Shown here one piece after another: positions 1-10,835 of a stretch of DNA of 64,000 nucleotides. The notes beneath the pieces were generated by a model. That model searched no databases. It had not been told where the DNA came from and was given only the letters and a program-made list of their open reading frames with translations. Each line of letters opens with the position of its first letter. Within the stretch, counting starts at the first letter, position 1. The position numbers and the translations under genes are program-made. Origin of the DNA: Agapetus fuscipes (Eukaryota; Arthropoda; Insecta; Trichoptera; Glossosomatidae); NCBI GenBank assembly GCA_951799405.1, contig OX637344.1:8742001-8806000 (forward strand), in the 5' to 3' direction.

Positions 1-80
1 TTGCCTGCGTTCTCCTAGAAGGGGTCGCATGTGGCGATTCGAGACCTATATATTTTTACGGGTAAGGGGGGCGTTCAGAG
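1..80 (-). repeat. SINE B 3' end (cut by window edge)
   Basis: The plus strand TTGCCTGCGTTCTCC, GGTCGCATGTGGCG and TTTTTACGGGTAAGGGGG match the reverse of the SINE B end. Confidence 0.7.
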
Positions 81-104
81 TGTTACCACTGGTCTATGGG
101 CTGG

Positions 105-150
105 ACGAGCTCCCCTGAATGAAACAGGGGTGACAAAGATAAAATGAATA
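105..150 (-). repeat. Family C fragment
   Basis: TCCCCTGAATGAAACAGGGG and TGACAAAGATAAAATGAA resemble the family C core on the minus strand. Weak. Confidence 0.45.
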
Positions 151-2426
151 TTTTTTTGAATAGAACAGCTGTCGAAGACCTTTTTGCGGATACATTCTCA
201 CGTCGGGAAAATTTGCTAAGCTTTTTTTCCCTCTAATGTTTGTTTTTGATAAAATGTTCTTCTCATGTAGGTTTTAATTACAAACATGGTAAGATATTAC
301 GAATTACACATTACATGTTATTTTGAGTCTTTTTGATGCGGAGTGGTTCTCCAACGTTCATATAAAGATGGCACTTGATAATCACAAGGCCCTTTTACAA
401 AGGTCCTTCAGGGAAAGCTCCGTGCTCTAGATTCTTGAAGGACTCGTTCTTATGTAACTAACACTCCTTCAGAAGGTCCTTCATGAAAAACATCGTGGGG
501 ATCGATAAAGTCGAGAAAATAATTCTAAGAAGTATTTGACTTGGAAAAATAATTATTTTAGTTCCGAATTAATAATGTGTGTAAATTTAAGTATGCCAAA
601 CTTTTATTGTATGAATTTTAAAGATTTCATAGAGGATTCTATAATGTTCTCAACTCTCATGTTTTTTTAAGTAATTTCTCTAATAATTTTCAGATAAATA
701 GTGTGACAAAACAAATGCAAATGTTTCCTCTCTTTTTTTCGATCTGTTGATATATCTGTCTAGAACTCTGCTCTCCTCTCAAATACACGTTAACAACGAT
801 CCGAGATCTGTCACAAGATTGTTAACGGTTTTATTTACAATCTCAACTTATTGGAGAAATTGCAGCTATATGTGCCTGATGAATTGCAGATAATTTTAAA
901 TTATCATATTTTTTTTAGAAAGAGTTTTATCCATTCTGTTAATGACTGTGTAAAGGGGCACTGTATTTAAGGTAACCTGTTGTGCACAAAAAAAAAACTA
1001 TCCTATCCTGGAGTACCTAAAAAAAATCTTTGTACTGTAAACAATACATATTTTAAATTCACAGTAAAAAGCTGTGTACAATGTATTTTTATAGAGTCTG
1101 AATTTTGTGACGACACAGATCTCTGCATTTAAGTTCATTGGCAATCTATCACAGAATACCTTTTTTTGCGATCAATTTAGCTTAGCGACTTCTTTTTTGT
1201 TCATATTTTTACCATACATTTGTGTCACGAAATTGGATTTAATTGCTTTTCACACGATCCGGACTGGTGCAGGATCCAAAGTCGCGGAGTGTATAGAGAT
1301 ATGTATGTTAACTTTCGCACGTGTGTTATCCGGTAATCCGGACCGAAACTGAGCAGTGTGAAAATGTGGTTAAAATAATAAAAAAATCAACGCTGTTTGT
1401 GCATTAAAAATATTTAAATACATGCTTAAATAAACCACAAACAAAAAAATATAATGCTTTCCGGAAGATGTTTATTTTAATTAAAATTGAACGCAGTTTC
1501 GTGAGTGAGCGCTTCCGTAGTTTTAATTGTTCGTAACGTTAAAAGCAGTACCACAACGCTATCGTAGCGTTTACCAAAAAATGCACTGAAATTAACAAAG
1601 CACTTCTAGTTGGCGTTTAAGTTTACATACATTTTTGGTGAAACGCTATTGTTAAGATGAAACATGATGTTTTATACTTGAAGTGCAGTGAGTACTTTAC
1701 AAGTTTCATGTTAAAGTCTGAGGTAAGAAGCAGTTTTAGAAGTAGTTTTAATGCAGGAAGCAAGAAGTGATCCCATGACGACCCAAAACACTTGTATATA
1801 CTAAAACTGGGGTTTCTTATTTTAATTAAATTTTAGATTAGCACCTCTGTGTATTGTACTGCACGAACATTTTAGCTAAAATTTTTAGAATGTATTAATA
1901 AAGTCACAAATCCCTAGTTAGACCTGCAGCATGTATTGTATCATTGTGAATCATTATTTATGATGTTTTCCGATTGCCTATAAAAGAGGTACAAAAAGTG
2001 AAAGACATTGCATGTAGAACATATTGTAGATATAGACATTTTTAGGTATACAATCAAAACTCGGAAGAAAGCCTCTGTGGAGTTACTTTATATATAACAG
2101 TGATTATAATTTTCATGTGTAAGGAAGTATAAAAGAAGAATTTTTAAGGTATTTTACTTACGTGTGAAAATGCATTAAACAATCGTTTGAATTCCACATC
2201 TGAGATTTAGTACCGGTGCAGTGACGCAAAATAACAATATTCAGTTCCTGGTAACAGTAATCTAAAGTGTATTTACAATATTGCAAAAATTATCTTCATA
2301 TTAAATGTATACCTACTAGCAAACATGTGGAATATCAGGATAACGTACATAGGCATAGAAATGAGACATGGACTATAAATGAAAACGAACTATAATTAAA
2401 GTATGCACAATAACCGTGAAATGAAG
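151..2426. other. No recognisable gene or repeat
   Basis: AT-rich sequence with no coding signal on either strand. GGTCCTTCA-type words recur four times at 398-490 in both orientations, too loosely to call a repeat. Confidence 0.5.
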
Positions 2427-2604
2427 TAATGACTGGTATGTCACCGAAGACTCTTTAGATGGAAAGATTCTAAAATAATGACTGGTATGTCCCTGAAGAC
2501 TCTGAATTGATGACTGGTATGACTCTGAAGACTCTGAAGTAATGATGGTATGACTTTAAAGATGTTAAGACTATGAAGTAATGACGGGTGTGACTCTGAA
2601 GATG
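2427..2604 (+). repeat. Minisatellite (GAAGTAATGACTGGTATG...), left part
   Basis: Irregular repeats of GAAGTAATGACTGGTATG and TCTGAAGACTCTGAAG, unit about 34 bp. The array is interrupted by SINE A and resumes at 2915-2960. Confidence 0.75.
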
Positions 2605-2914
2605 ATTATAATAATAATATTTGGATGATTTATTTGGTAAGCGCTGTATTTGTGTGAATCATGCCTCAAGAGCCCTCTGCGAGCTTGTTCGTCTCAATGG
2701 AAAACGCCAATTCTCAAGCCAGATTTAGTTGTTGTAAGGTTAGATGGACCTTTGGTGACTGGTTTATGGTAAAGGTATATGAATTTTTCTACCCAGCGCC
2801 GGGTATAGTATATTTGAAATTATAAATATTATATTTTTGGTACTCTGCCGGGATTCGAACCCACAACCTTCTATTTACGCGTCCGAAGCGTTACCGCTAG
2901 ACTACGGATCGGTC
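2605..2914 (-). repeat. SINE A (tRNA-derived), full length
   Basis: Reference copy of family A. The minus strand begins GACCGATCCGTAGTCTAGCG with a pol III A box (TAGTCTAGCGG) and a B box (GGTTCGAATCC). The body (GGGTAGAAAAATTCATA, CATCTAACCTTACAACAA, AGCTCGCAGAGGGCTC type) leads to a TTATTATAA tail. It sits inside the minisatellite at 2427-2960, with ATGAT near both ends as a possible duplication. Confidence 0.88.
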
Positions 2915-2960
2915 ATGATAAGGCTCTGAAGTAATGATGGTATTACTCGGAAGACTGAAG
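2915..2960 (+). repeat. Minisatellite, right part after SINE A insertion
   Basis: GGCTCTGAAGTAATGATGGTATTACTCGGAAGACTGAAG continues the array from 2427-2604 (motif GAAGTAATGATGGTAT). Confidence 0.7.
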
Positions 2961-3035
2961 TTATAAGTAAGTCTTTCCATCTTATATTAAAAGTTCATAG
3001 GAGTACATTGAAATAGTTTGGGAATCTAGAAAGAA

Positions 3036-3290
3036 TGGACGGTGAGCGACTGACAAAAAAGTGCGCAAAGAGAATGTCGATAAGCGTAGAAGGGAAGAAA
3101 GATGGAAGGATGGATTGATCGAATAAGGAAGATTGCAAATGACTTGAATGCAGTGACAGGAGTATCTATGAGAAAAGTGATAAATGTTGAGGAGACGAAC
3201 GAAGTGTTCAAAGGCAGTACAAAGAGGTACTGGCCACCCCAAGTGACATGGCGGCTGAATACAAGAAGAAACACTCGAATAACGTAACAA
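3036..3290 (+). mobile_element. RTE-type LINE 3' fragment (short-tail subfamily)
   Basis: The translation contains MDGERLTKK, then WIDRIRKIAND and KVINVEETNEVFKGS, followed by the tract AGGTACTGGCCACCCC. All are shared with the end of the LINE at 37460-38471. It therefore belongs to the subfamily that ends without family C. It is diverged and short. The tail, AATACAAGAAGAAAC, is a decayed version of the ACAAG repeats. Confidence 0.7.
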
Positions 3291-4019
3291 TACAGTACAA
3301 AACAATTAATAGATGAAAGAGAAACAAAATTAACAAGGAAATCAGAACGTCTCTGAATTATTTCAGATATAAATTGGTAGCTCAATATGAAGCTGGATTT
3401 TAATGTGTATTTCAGTAAACATAACAGTAATGCGTAGTATATAATTATACTCCCTCTAATCTCTGTGCTGGAAATTGGCAGTATTTATGTATGTATGGGC
3501 CCTTGCGCAAATATATAATGTAGTGTGTATTCTGCGCGATTTCCTCACAAACAAAATGGGAAACTTGGCATGCTTATTTACAGAGAGGGAAGCTTCTCAA
3601 AACGGGTGGCGAGGACGTGCCATGTAGCGTTTTTTTTGGAACGTTTGCCGACCTTTTCTGAAACCAAATTAGTACAGCATGGGTGGTCAGTTTCATACCA
3701 ACCTATCAGTCTAAGGATATGCTATATAAATGGTGCAAAAGGGTTGACCGAAAATCTGAAAAAAATGTAGGTATTGTTGACACATTTATGGAGTGAAAAT
3801 TCATTTTGAGATTTGAATATAAAAAACCTTAATATCTTTGTATAAATGCTTGAGCTTTTGTGAACATAAGCCAACCACCATCAGGTATACACTCAACCAT
3901 CGAAGTTGATTGTTCATCTTTTTGACGTACCATATTTTAAAAGTATTTTTCCCTTAAAACTACATCTACAACTCTTAAATATATCACAAAACATTAAAGC
4001 TACGTGTAAAACAGTGCAG
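3291..4019. other. Intergenic, one family C fragment
   Basis: Apart from a family C head on the minus strand at 3640-3717, nothing is recognised. The 5' UTR of the LINE may begin somewhere in the last 200 bases. Confidence 0.45.
3640..3717 (-). repeat. Family C, head end
   Basis: TTTGCCGACCTTTTCTGAAA, GGGTGGTCAG and ATACCAACCTATCAGTCTAA match the reverse of the family's first 80 bases. Confidence 0.72.
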
Positions 4020-4139
4020 AGCATAAAAAAATATGTGTGAAACTAATAATAACATGTTTTTGTGCAATTAAAATATTTTGAGGTTAGAAGTTTACGTATT
4101 TTGAAGTGGTTTTTGAAGTGCTGTCAAACCGAATTTAAA

Positions 4140-5036
4140 ATGCCGAAAGAGGACGATTTATTTAAAAAAATAACGGAGTTTATTTCTAATAAACTCGAAG
4201 AAATAAAAGTGGAAATAATAACTGAAATTGAAAAGAAGTTTGCAGAGATAAAAAATACTAAAATGTCTTTTGCTGACAAAGTTAAGATCAAACCTTCCGG
4301 AACAACAGAAATGTTGATAATAAAAAGTAAAAAGGAACAAAACTACAGCAAAACGATAGATGAAATTAAGAAGATTAAATTGAGTGATTTAGAAATGCCG
4401 ATAAATGGCATAAAGAAATTTAAAAATGGACAGATTGGTATAAACATTGAAAATAAAGCAGATGCAGAGAAACTGAAAAAAGAAGCAAAAAAAGTAATTG
4501 GAAAAGAATACGATATAAACATTCCAAAAAAAAGAGAACCTAGAATTATAATAAAAAATGTGGAAAAAGACATTAAAGAAGAGGAAGTACTAGAATTAAT
4601 CAATAAACAGAACCCCCACATAGATGCCAAAAAAAAATTTAAATTGGTATATTATCAAATAAAAAAGCAGGCCAACGACATTACATTCGAAGTAAGTTCC
4701 GAAAATATAGATGCAGTGATTGAAAAAGGATATGTCAATATAGGATGGAAGAGGTGTAGAGTGGTGGAAGATTTTCAAATAATGAGGTGCTTCAAATGCC
4801 ACGGTTACAACCACAAGGCAATGGAATGTAAAAATAAACAAATATGCAGAAGATGTGGAGAGCAGCATCACGAAAACAATATATGCATAAAAGATAAAAA
4901 CTGCATAAATTGTAAAAATATAAATCTTAAAGTTAAACTAGAAATGGAAACGGACCATGACCCTTATGACCATGAAAAATGCGCAGTGCTAAGAAAGTAT
5001 ATAAACATTAGTAAATCTAAAATAAACTATATATAG
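4140..5036 (+). CDS. LINE ORF1 (gag-like zinc-knuckle protein)
   Basis: This encodes a 298-residue RNA-binding protein expected to package LINE RNA. The start is the ATG at 4140 with A at -3 (MPKEDDLFKKITEF). The frame is open further upstream but has no ATG there. Residues about 10-45 are charged and heptad-like, suggesting a coiled coil. The C-terminal part has two canonical knuckles, CFKCHGYNHKAMEC and CRRCGEQHHENNIC (both C-x2-C-x4-H-x4-C). A third, stretched one begins CINC and ends near DHEKC. This triple arrangement is typical of jockey/I-group ORF1 proteins. The frame ends at TAG (5034-5036), followed immediately by CAATTA and an uninterrupted continuation into ORF2. Confidence 0.88.
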   Translation: MPKEDDLFKKITEFISNKLEEIKVEIITEIEKKFAEIKNTKMSFADKVKIKPSGTTEMLIIKSKKEQNYSKTIDEIKKIKLSDLEMPINGIKKFKNGQIGINIENKADAEKLKKEAKKVIGKEYDINIPKKREPRIIIKNVEKDIKEEEVLELINKQNPHIDAKKKFKLVYYQIKKQANDITFEVSSENIDAVIEKGYVNIGWKRCRVVEDFQIMRCFKCHGYNHKAMECKNKQICRRCGEQHHENNICIKDKNCINCKNINLKVKLEMETDHDPYDHEKCAVLRKYINISKSKINYI

Positions 5037-6785
5037 CAATTAAAAAATAAACTGAATATACATAAAGAAAACGAAATAAGAGGTATAATTATAAATTCAC
5101 AGGGATTTTTAAATAAAAGGGATGAAATTGAAGACGTATGCAAAAATTACCTTTTTGTAGCGATTACCGAATCACATGTGACTGAAAGCATTGAAGATTT
5201 TGAAATAGATTTTGATGGGTTTGATACAATTAGATGCAACTCGTTCTCAAGACACACAGGTGGAGTATTATTATTTTTAAAGAAAACCGTAAACTACAAT
5301 GTTATAGAAATAATAGATAACAATAAGGATTTTTGGAGTATATTGATAAAAATTAAAATAAATAACAAATGGAAAATACTACAAGTTATATACAGGTCAC
5401 CAAATGGAAACTTTCTACATTTTATTAATTATATAAAAGATAAAAGCGAACAAGAAATTGAGAAAGGATGTGAAATTATTATTTGCGGAGACATAAATGT
5501 GGATTGGGAAAATAAAAATAATTACAAATATACAAAATTGAACAAATGGGCATCGGAATGTGGACTGAAACAATGCGTTAAGGAAAAAACTAGAGTAACA
5601 AATACTTCAAGCACCTTAATTGATTTAGTATTTACAAATATAGGAAATTTAAGTTGCCAAATAGATAACAACAACCAAATTGCAGACCATCTTAATGTCA
5701 TTATTACGATCAACAATGAAATGTGGAAAAAAAGCATACAACAAACACATAAATACATAACTACAACTGATACGAAAAGAATAAAAGACATGCTTAAAAA
5801 CAACAACACTGAGACAATATATGATAATAGCAATATAGATGAAGATAATATCAACAGCGTATGGGAGGACTTTCTTTCAAAATTAATAAGTGTCAAAGAA
5901 GTAAACACCAGCAGCAAAACAATCATCAGTAAATGGCAAACAAAGCCATGGTACAATGACAAAATAAAGCAAATAACTCTACAAAGAAATATTGCTTATA
6001 ATAAATTTAAAATGGCCAAGGTACTTCCTACCTATTATACTGGAAAAGATGTAAATTCTTATTGGATGGAATATAAAAAATATCGAAATATGGTTACAGA
6101 TGCGATAAGAAAAAGTAAAATAGAATCATACCAAAATAAAATAAAGGAAGCGGGAAAAGATCAAAAAAATATGTGGAAAATAATCAAAGAACTTGTAAGT
6201 CCAAAGGTTCAGACAAATACCATCAAAATGATAAAAATTGATAATAAAAAAATAGAAAATGAAGAAGAAATAGCAGAAAAACTAAATAAATATTATATTG
6301 ATAGCATACTGGAAATAACTAAATCAATTGTTGATGAGGCTGATCCAAACCAAAATGAACAAAATAAAGATACAGAAAATTACAACATTATGTTAGAAAA
6401 TTTTAAAAAAATTGACAAGGAAAAACTATTTGAAATCATTAATAATACAAAAAAAGGATCTAGTACTGATGTTATTGACAAGAAATATATTATCAATATT
6501 TGGCAAGAAATTGAAGATACACTAGTGGAACTCATAAATATTATATTAACTAAAGGAGTTATGCCCAAAATACTTAAAGTGGCCACAATTATTCCAATCC
6601 CAAAAATCAAGAACCCTATTGAAGCAAGTGATTACAGACCAATAAATATGTTACCTTTCTTGGAAAAAATAATAGAAGAAATAATAAGCATCCAAATCAA
6701 GAAATTTATTGATGATAAAAAGATTTTGATTATGAACAATCAGGATTTCGAACTAAGCACTCAACAGAAACAGCTATACAGATAG
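5037..6785 (+). CDS. LINE ORF2, N-terminal frame: AP endonuclease and start of reverse transcriptase
   Basis: The frame opens directly after the ORF1 stop, in the same register, without a stop. The endonuclease domain runs from about 5085 to 5720. Key elements are INSQGF (Asn), AITESH (catalytic Glu), VIYRSPNG, CGDINVDW (Asp, Asn), STLIDLVFTN and ADHLNVI (terminal Asp-His). The RT entry motif follows (KVATIIPIPK, YRPINMLPF). The first in-frame ATG is at 5721, after the whole endonuclease, so conventional initiation could not make that domain. Expression by readthrough of the ORF1 TAG is inferred. The frame then fails at TAG (6783-6785), because one base was lost or two gained around 6715-6733. 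Confidence 0.88.
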   Translation, partial: QLKNKLNIHKENEIRGIIINSQGFLNKRDEIEDVCKNYLFVAITESHVTESIEDFEIDFDGFDTIRCNSFSRHTGGVLLFLKKTVNYNVIEIIDNNKDFWSILIKIKINNKWKILQVIYRSPNGNFLHFINYIKDKSEQEIEKGCEIIICGDINVDWENKNNYKYTKLNKWASECGLKQCVKEKTRVTNTSSTLIDLVFTNIGNLSCQIDNNNQIADHLNVIITINNEMWKKSIQQTHKYITTTDTKRIKDMLKNNNTETIYDNSNIDEDNINSVWEDFLSKLISVKEVNTSSKTIISKWQTKPWYNDKIKQITLQRNIAYNKFKMAKVLPTYYTGKDVNSYWMEYKKYRNMVTDAIRKSKIESYQNKIKEAGKDQKNMWKIIKELVSPKVQTNTIKMIKIDNKKIENEEEIAEKLNKYYIDSILEITKSIVDEADPNQNEQNKDTENYNIMLENFKKIDKEKLFEIINNTKKGSSTDVIDKKYIINIWQEIEDTLVELINIILTKGVMPKILKVATIIPIPKIKNPIEASDYRPINMLPFLEKIIEEIISIQIKKFIDDKKILIMNNQDFELSTQQKQLYR

Positions 6786-7933
6786 TGTTAAATAATTGGA
6801 TTGAGGAGATAAATAGTAAAAAGATCGTAACAGCGGTATTCCTCGATTTTAAAAGAGCATTTGAAACGATTGATAGAAGTTTACTAGTAGAAAAATTGAA
6901 AATGATGGGTATTGGAGGGACAGTTATAAAATGGATAAGCAACTACTTATTGATGCGCAAACAAAAAGTTAAAATCTCCCACAAATGTTCCAACCAAAGG
7001 GAAATTGTCACTGGCGTACCACAAGGATCCAAATTGGGGCCAATTTTATTTATTTTGTATATAAATGACATCATAAATATTACCAGTGGCAGTGGATGTA
7101 GGTTGCATTTGTTTGCAGACGACACATTAATATATTTTGTTGGTGAAGATATAAATATTATAGAAAGAGAAGTAAATAATGTTATGAAAATGACAGAAAA
7201 GTGGTTAAATAAGAATAAACTAAAATTGAACACTGAGAAATCAAAAGTAATAATACTGAATAATAGAAATAAATGTAGCATTAATGTTCAGGTTTATAAT
7301 AAGAAATTAGAAATAGTTGATAGAATTAAGTATTTAGGTGTTATAATAGATGATAAGTTAAATTTTAAGTACCATTTTGATCATATAATTAAAAAAGTTA
7401 GCAAAAAAATAGGATTATTAAGTAGGATAAAGAAATTTTTAAATACTGAATATAAAATAAATGTTTATAATACTATGATTAAGCCTCATTTCTCATATTG
7501 CTCAACAATTATATACATGGCAAATAAAGAATATCTAAATTCGTTCCAAAAATTACAAAATAAAGCGATGAGAATGATTCTAAATCAGAAGTATGATACT
7601 AAAATTTCAGATATGTTGGTTAGCTTAGAGTGGTTGAATGTGGAGGAGTATCTTAAGTTGAATGCATTTATGTTTATATATAGATTAGAAAATAAGTTAT
7701 TGCCTGTTTATTTGGATAAATTCATAATTAGAAATAAGGATGTACATAGCTATGATACTAGAGGGAAAAATGATTTAAGAAAGTCAAAAGTAAGAACAGT
7801 GAAATATGACAGAGGAGTTCTGCACAGAGGATTTGATGAATATAATAAAGTACCAGCAGAAATCAAACAAACTAGTGACGTAATCAAATTTAAGGAGAAA
7901 GCTGTAAGGTTCCTACTTGCACAGCGCCTCTGA
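6734..7933 (+). pseudogene. LINE ORF2, C-terminal frame: reverse transcriptase core, frameshifted
   Basis: This is the continuation of ORF2 in another frame. Reading from 6734 restores the expected EQSGFRTKHSTETAI motif that the upstream frame garbles. The RT core is intact: FLDFKRAFETIDR (first catalytic Asp), VPQGSKLGPILFILYIND, and LFADDTLIY, the FADD catalytic box. Next comes the thumb (LNTEKSKVIIL, IKYLGVIID). The C-terminal region (KPHFSYCSTIIYM, LQNKAMRMI, YDTRGKNDL, GFDEYNKVP) is usual for jockey/CR1-like elements. No RNase H follows. Apart from the single frameshift the domain is undamaged, which suggests a young copy. Confidence 0.88.
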
Positions 7934-7992
7934 CATAACTGTTTTTTGTTTTGACTTGATATCAAATTGTTTAAATTAGCATTATTTTGCTA

Positions 7993-8020
<28 letters not shown>

Positions 8021-8023
<3 letters not shown>

Positions 8024-9049
8024 GAAGCAAATTGAGGTAAAAACAAGAACAAAAGGATGATTAAACCTTAGTAGACGTTCTTTTGCCCTTTTGTGTTGAA
8101 ATAGAATAGTTGATAGTAGTAAGACTTCTTTTTAAGAAAAAAAAGAGATAAAAGCCATTTTTTTGCCCTTTTCTTAATAAAAACATTGTTGAAAACAAAA
8201 TGGTGTTAATTAATTACAACGCAACAAGTCACAGTACTTGCCAGTTATCATTAGAAAGCGGACACGAAAACTACCACGTCAATTCAATAAAAAATGAACG
8301 AAACGTCTACAAGACAAATAACAGCAATTAGAGCATAGTGAAATCTGAAGATAAACAATAAAAAACGAATTCCATGTAAAACGAAATTGGGACATCACAA
8401 GGTTGGGAAAAATATAATCTACCTATTTGGTCAGCAATGTGTAATTTTTATACCTAAGTTCATGAGGACACTGCAATTTTTTCCACTTGAGAAGGATACC
8501 ACGGCTGAAATGTTTGATAACCCTTTGGCACAGATAACGCCAACAAACAGTTTACAAAATAATGGCAGCAGCCTTTGTTGAGGGAAGAAGACACCCCATC
8601 ACGAGCAGCACGGCACGCACTTGGGGTCCTCGTATTTAGCCTCCGACCCCCAGGCGGGAAGTCTTTCTGAGCGATGGCGCGCAGATCCGTCTCCGAGGCT
8701 ATCTCAGCTCCGTGACTGGATATTACTGCAAGTGTTTATGTGCTCGCTTACTGGAATTAGATAATTAATATTGTACAGATGGCAGCTGTTTATAGAGAGA
8801 ATTCTAATGAAAATACGAAGCGTTGGAGTGCTGTTTTCTGGAGTTTGTTGTTTTGTCTATCTTGTTTGTGGTTGAGAACATTTAACCTAAGTCCTAACTT
8901 TTAGACAATAGATTATTTTTAAGAACTTTTTCTTAGGCGGGAAATGTCACATTTATAATATGTACTGCCCTTTGCAACTAAAAGGAAAATACTAATTTGA
9001 TCCTTAGTAAATTTTATTGAAGTAAAACAAGATAAGTATTTATTCTATT
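8021..9049. other. Intergenic with a GC-rich patch
   Basis: No gene recognised. Bases 8585-8760 are much richer in G+C and CpG than the surroundings (GCACGGCACGCAC, GGCGCGCAGATCCGTC) but all frames are broken. Confidence 0.5.
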
Positions 9050-9223
9050 AAAGGCTGGATGGACCTTTGGTGACCGGTCATTGGTAAAGGTTTATGAATT
9101 TTTCAACCCAGCGAAGAGAAAATTTGAAAATGTAAATGGTATATTGTTTGTGCTCCGCCGGGATTCGAACCCACAACCTTCCATTCGGAGTCCGAAATGT
9201 TACCACTGAACTACGGACCTGTC
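9050..9223 (-). repeat. SINE A, 3'-truncated
   Basis: The head and middle are present, including the B box (reads GATTCGAAC on the plus strand). It ends at CCATCCAGCC, and the last third of the SINE is missing. Confidence 0.82.
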
Positions 9224-9867
9224 CTCACTAAAATAAGTTTCTGAATTCAATGTCATTCCGCTAGAGATGGCTAGCACTTCCTCAGATATTTTTCCATTTT
9301 GTAAAGTCCTGGCACATTCCTTTCATCTCCTTGACATTCATTACTTACATTTTAATTTAAAACAAATATACACTACAGTTGCAGTAGTTTTTAGGTATCT
9401 GGTTTTTTGTCAGTTTAACGTTAGAGTTGTAGTATTTACATAACTACTCGTGAAGAAAAACTTTGCTTTCATTTTTATTCCATTACATTTTCTGTTGTTT
9501 TTTTTAAAGCAAACTTCTTCTTTACACGTTGTATAGATTATGCAAGGTGCAGATTTTTGCTGCACATTATTGCGTCTAACTGCATTATCGGGTGGCGTAA
9601 TGCACTCTGCTACAGGGTGGCTCGCCTGCCAGAAGTGTAACTGATTGTGAGGAAGCACTTTACGCCGAGCACAAAAGGACCACCCGGTACCATCCCCCCC
9701 TACATCCTCTCTCTTCCTCTTATAATGATATCACCGCCAGCTCTCACGGAAATTCATATTGAAACACCCGGTACTAAGATACCTAATAAAGTACAGATGG
9801 GAGGTTTCCAAATCATTATTACATTACTTTACTCACTTATTTATTATATGCCTTGCATTCTTTTGCC

Positions 9868-9961
9868 GCCTTTTCCTGAAACAAAGGTGGTATTAGCAAA
9901 GTGAATGATTTTTACAGTATGAGTCGTCAGTCGCATACCAACCTATTGATTGAGGAACACA
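9868..9961 (-). repeat. Family C head, inverted partner of 10002-10256
   Basis: GCCGCCTTTTCCTGAAACAA to CATACCAACCTATTGATTGA. It faces the next copy head-to-head across about 40 bases. Confidence 0.8.
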
Positions 9962-10001
9962 AATAAGATATTCCATATTACAATTTACAATATCAACTCC
10001 T

Positions 10002-10256
10002 TGACTTCTAGGTTGGTATAAGGCTGACCACCCATACTGTAAAAAAATGGTTCACTTTGAAAATGTCACTCCTGTTTCAGGGAAGGTTCGCAAAAGTTGA
10101 AGGGTTTATGTTCATTTACGGTTTGGTTTTAATTTTGAAGTACCTACACATTCAGCATTTGTAAGCGAGAACTTACACGTGTTTATTTTTGGGCATGAAT
10201 TTGATATGAGCTTTGAATGTTAATATATCCTTGCAACTTATATTATAGATCTTTTG
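10002..10256 (+). repeat. Family C, full length
   Basis: Starts ACTCCTTGACTTCTAGGTTG and ends CTTGCAACTTATATTATAGA. It keeps the CCTG-TTT-CAGG hairpin. Confidence 0.85.
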
Positions 10257-10835
10257 TGAAAATTCATTTTTAATATTTCAAGACATTTACATACATTTAC
10301 ATACTTTTTAATGAAAATAATGTGACACTGCTACGAGAAGAGAGAAAATGGTTCTGTTTATCTCTTTGAAGAATTTCAATAATAAAAACAACAAAATTAA
10401 AACCTAAACCTCTAATGAACATTTATCCTGAAACTAAGCCGGTCTTCTCTGAAACAAGGGTTACGTTAACAAAGTATATCATTTTTGCTGTAGGCACGGT
10501 TGGTGAACCTCATATCATCTTTTTAGTCAAGGAACACACAGAGGAATAAATCATCTTATTTTATTATTACCATCGACATCAGAGTAATTAACTAAAGTAA
10601 CGATGTTTGTGCTCTTCAACTGCGTTCATATAAATCCCATAACAATTTAGTGTTCCAGTATGTGAAAATGAAGACTGGGTAATTAGGGAAGTCGCAGTAA
10701 TGACTGGGTTGATATAGCAGAAACAGTGGCCCAGAAAACACATCAAATGCCCGGATAGCTTTAACCCAAGTATACAGCATTGCGTACAGACTCCGAAGAA
10801 TGCGTGAATACTCAACTATCGCGTAAACAAAAGAT
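10257..10835. other. No recognisable feature
   Basis: AT-rich, and short frames only. A weak family C-like head on the minus strand occurs near 10436-10520 (GCCGGTCTTCTCTGAAACAA). Confidence 0.4.

Larger units (their letters stand above)
4020..8020 (+). mobile_element. Non-LTR retrotransposon (jockey/I-like LINE), nearly full length
   Basis: This is a nearly complete LINE with ORF1 (zinc-knuckle nucleic-acid binder), ORF2 (AP endonuclease plus reverse transcriptase), a short 3' UTR, an AATAAA signal at 7994 and an A-run at 7997-8020. The coding strand is extremely A-rich. The 5' end is uncertain, because the non-coding stretch before the ORF1 ATG at 4140 gives no clear boundary and I found no convincing target-site duplication. 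Two features stand out. ORF1 and ORF2 are in the same frame across a single TAG, and ORF2 has one frameshift near 6715-6733. The clade is inferred from the three-knuckle ORF1, the lack of a visible RNase H domain and the RT motif style. Confidence 0.9.

Noticed and set aside
5522..5962. Long minus-strand frames inside the LINE (also 4158-4871, 6380-7281)
   Set aside because: They are rich in Phe, Leu, Ser and Ile because the coding strand is A-rich. They mirror ORF1 and ORF2.
10002..10256. Family C as a Helitron or MITE
   Set aside because: No CTRR terminus with hairpin and no terminal inverted repeats were seen. Repeats of AGATT at the 3' end and linkage to a LINE ORF fit retroposition.
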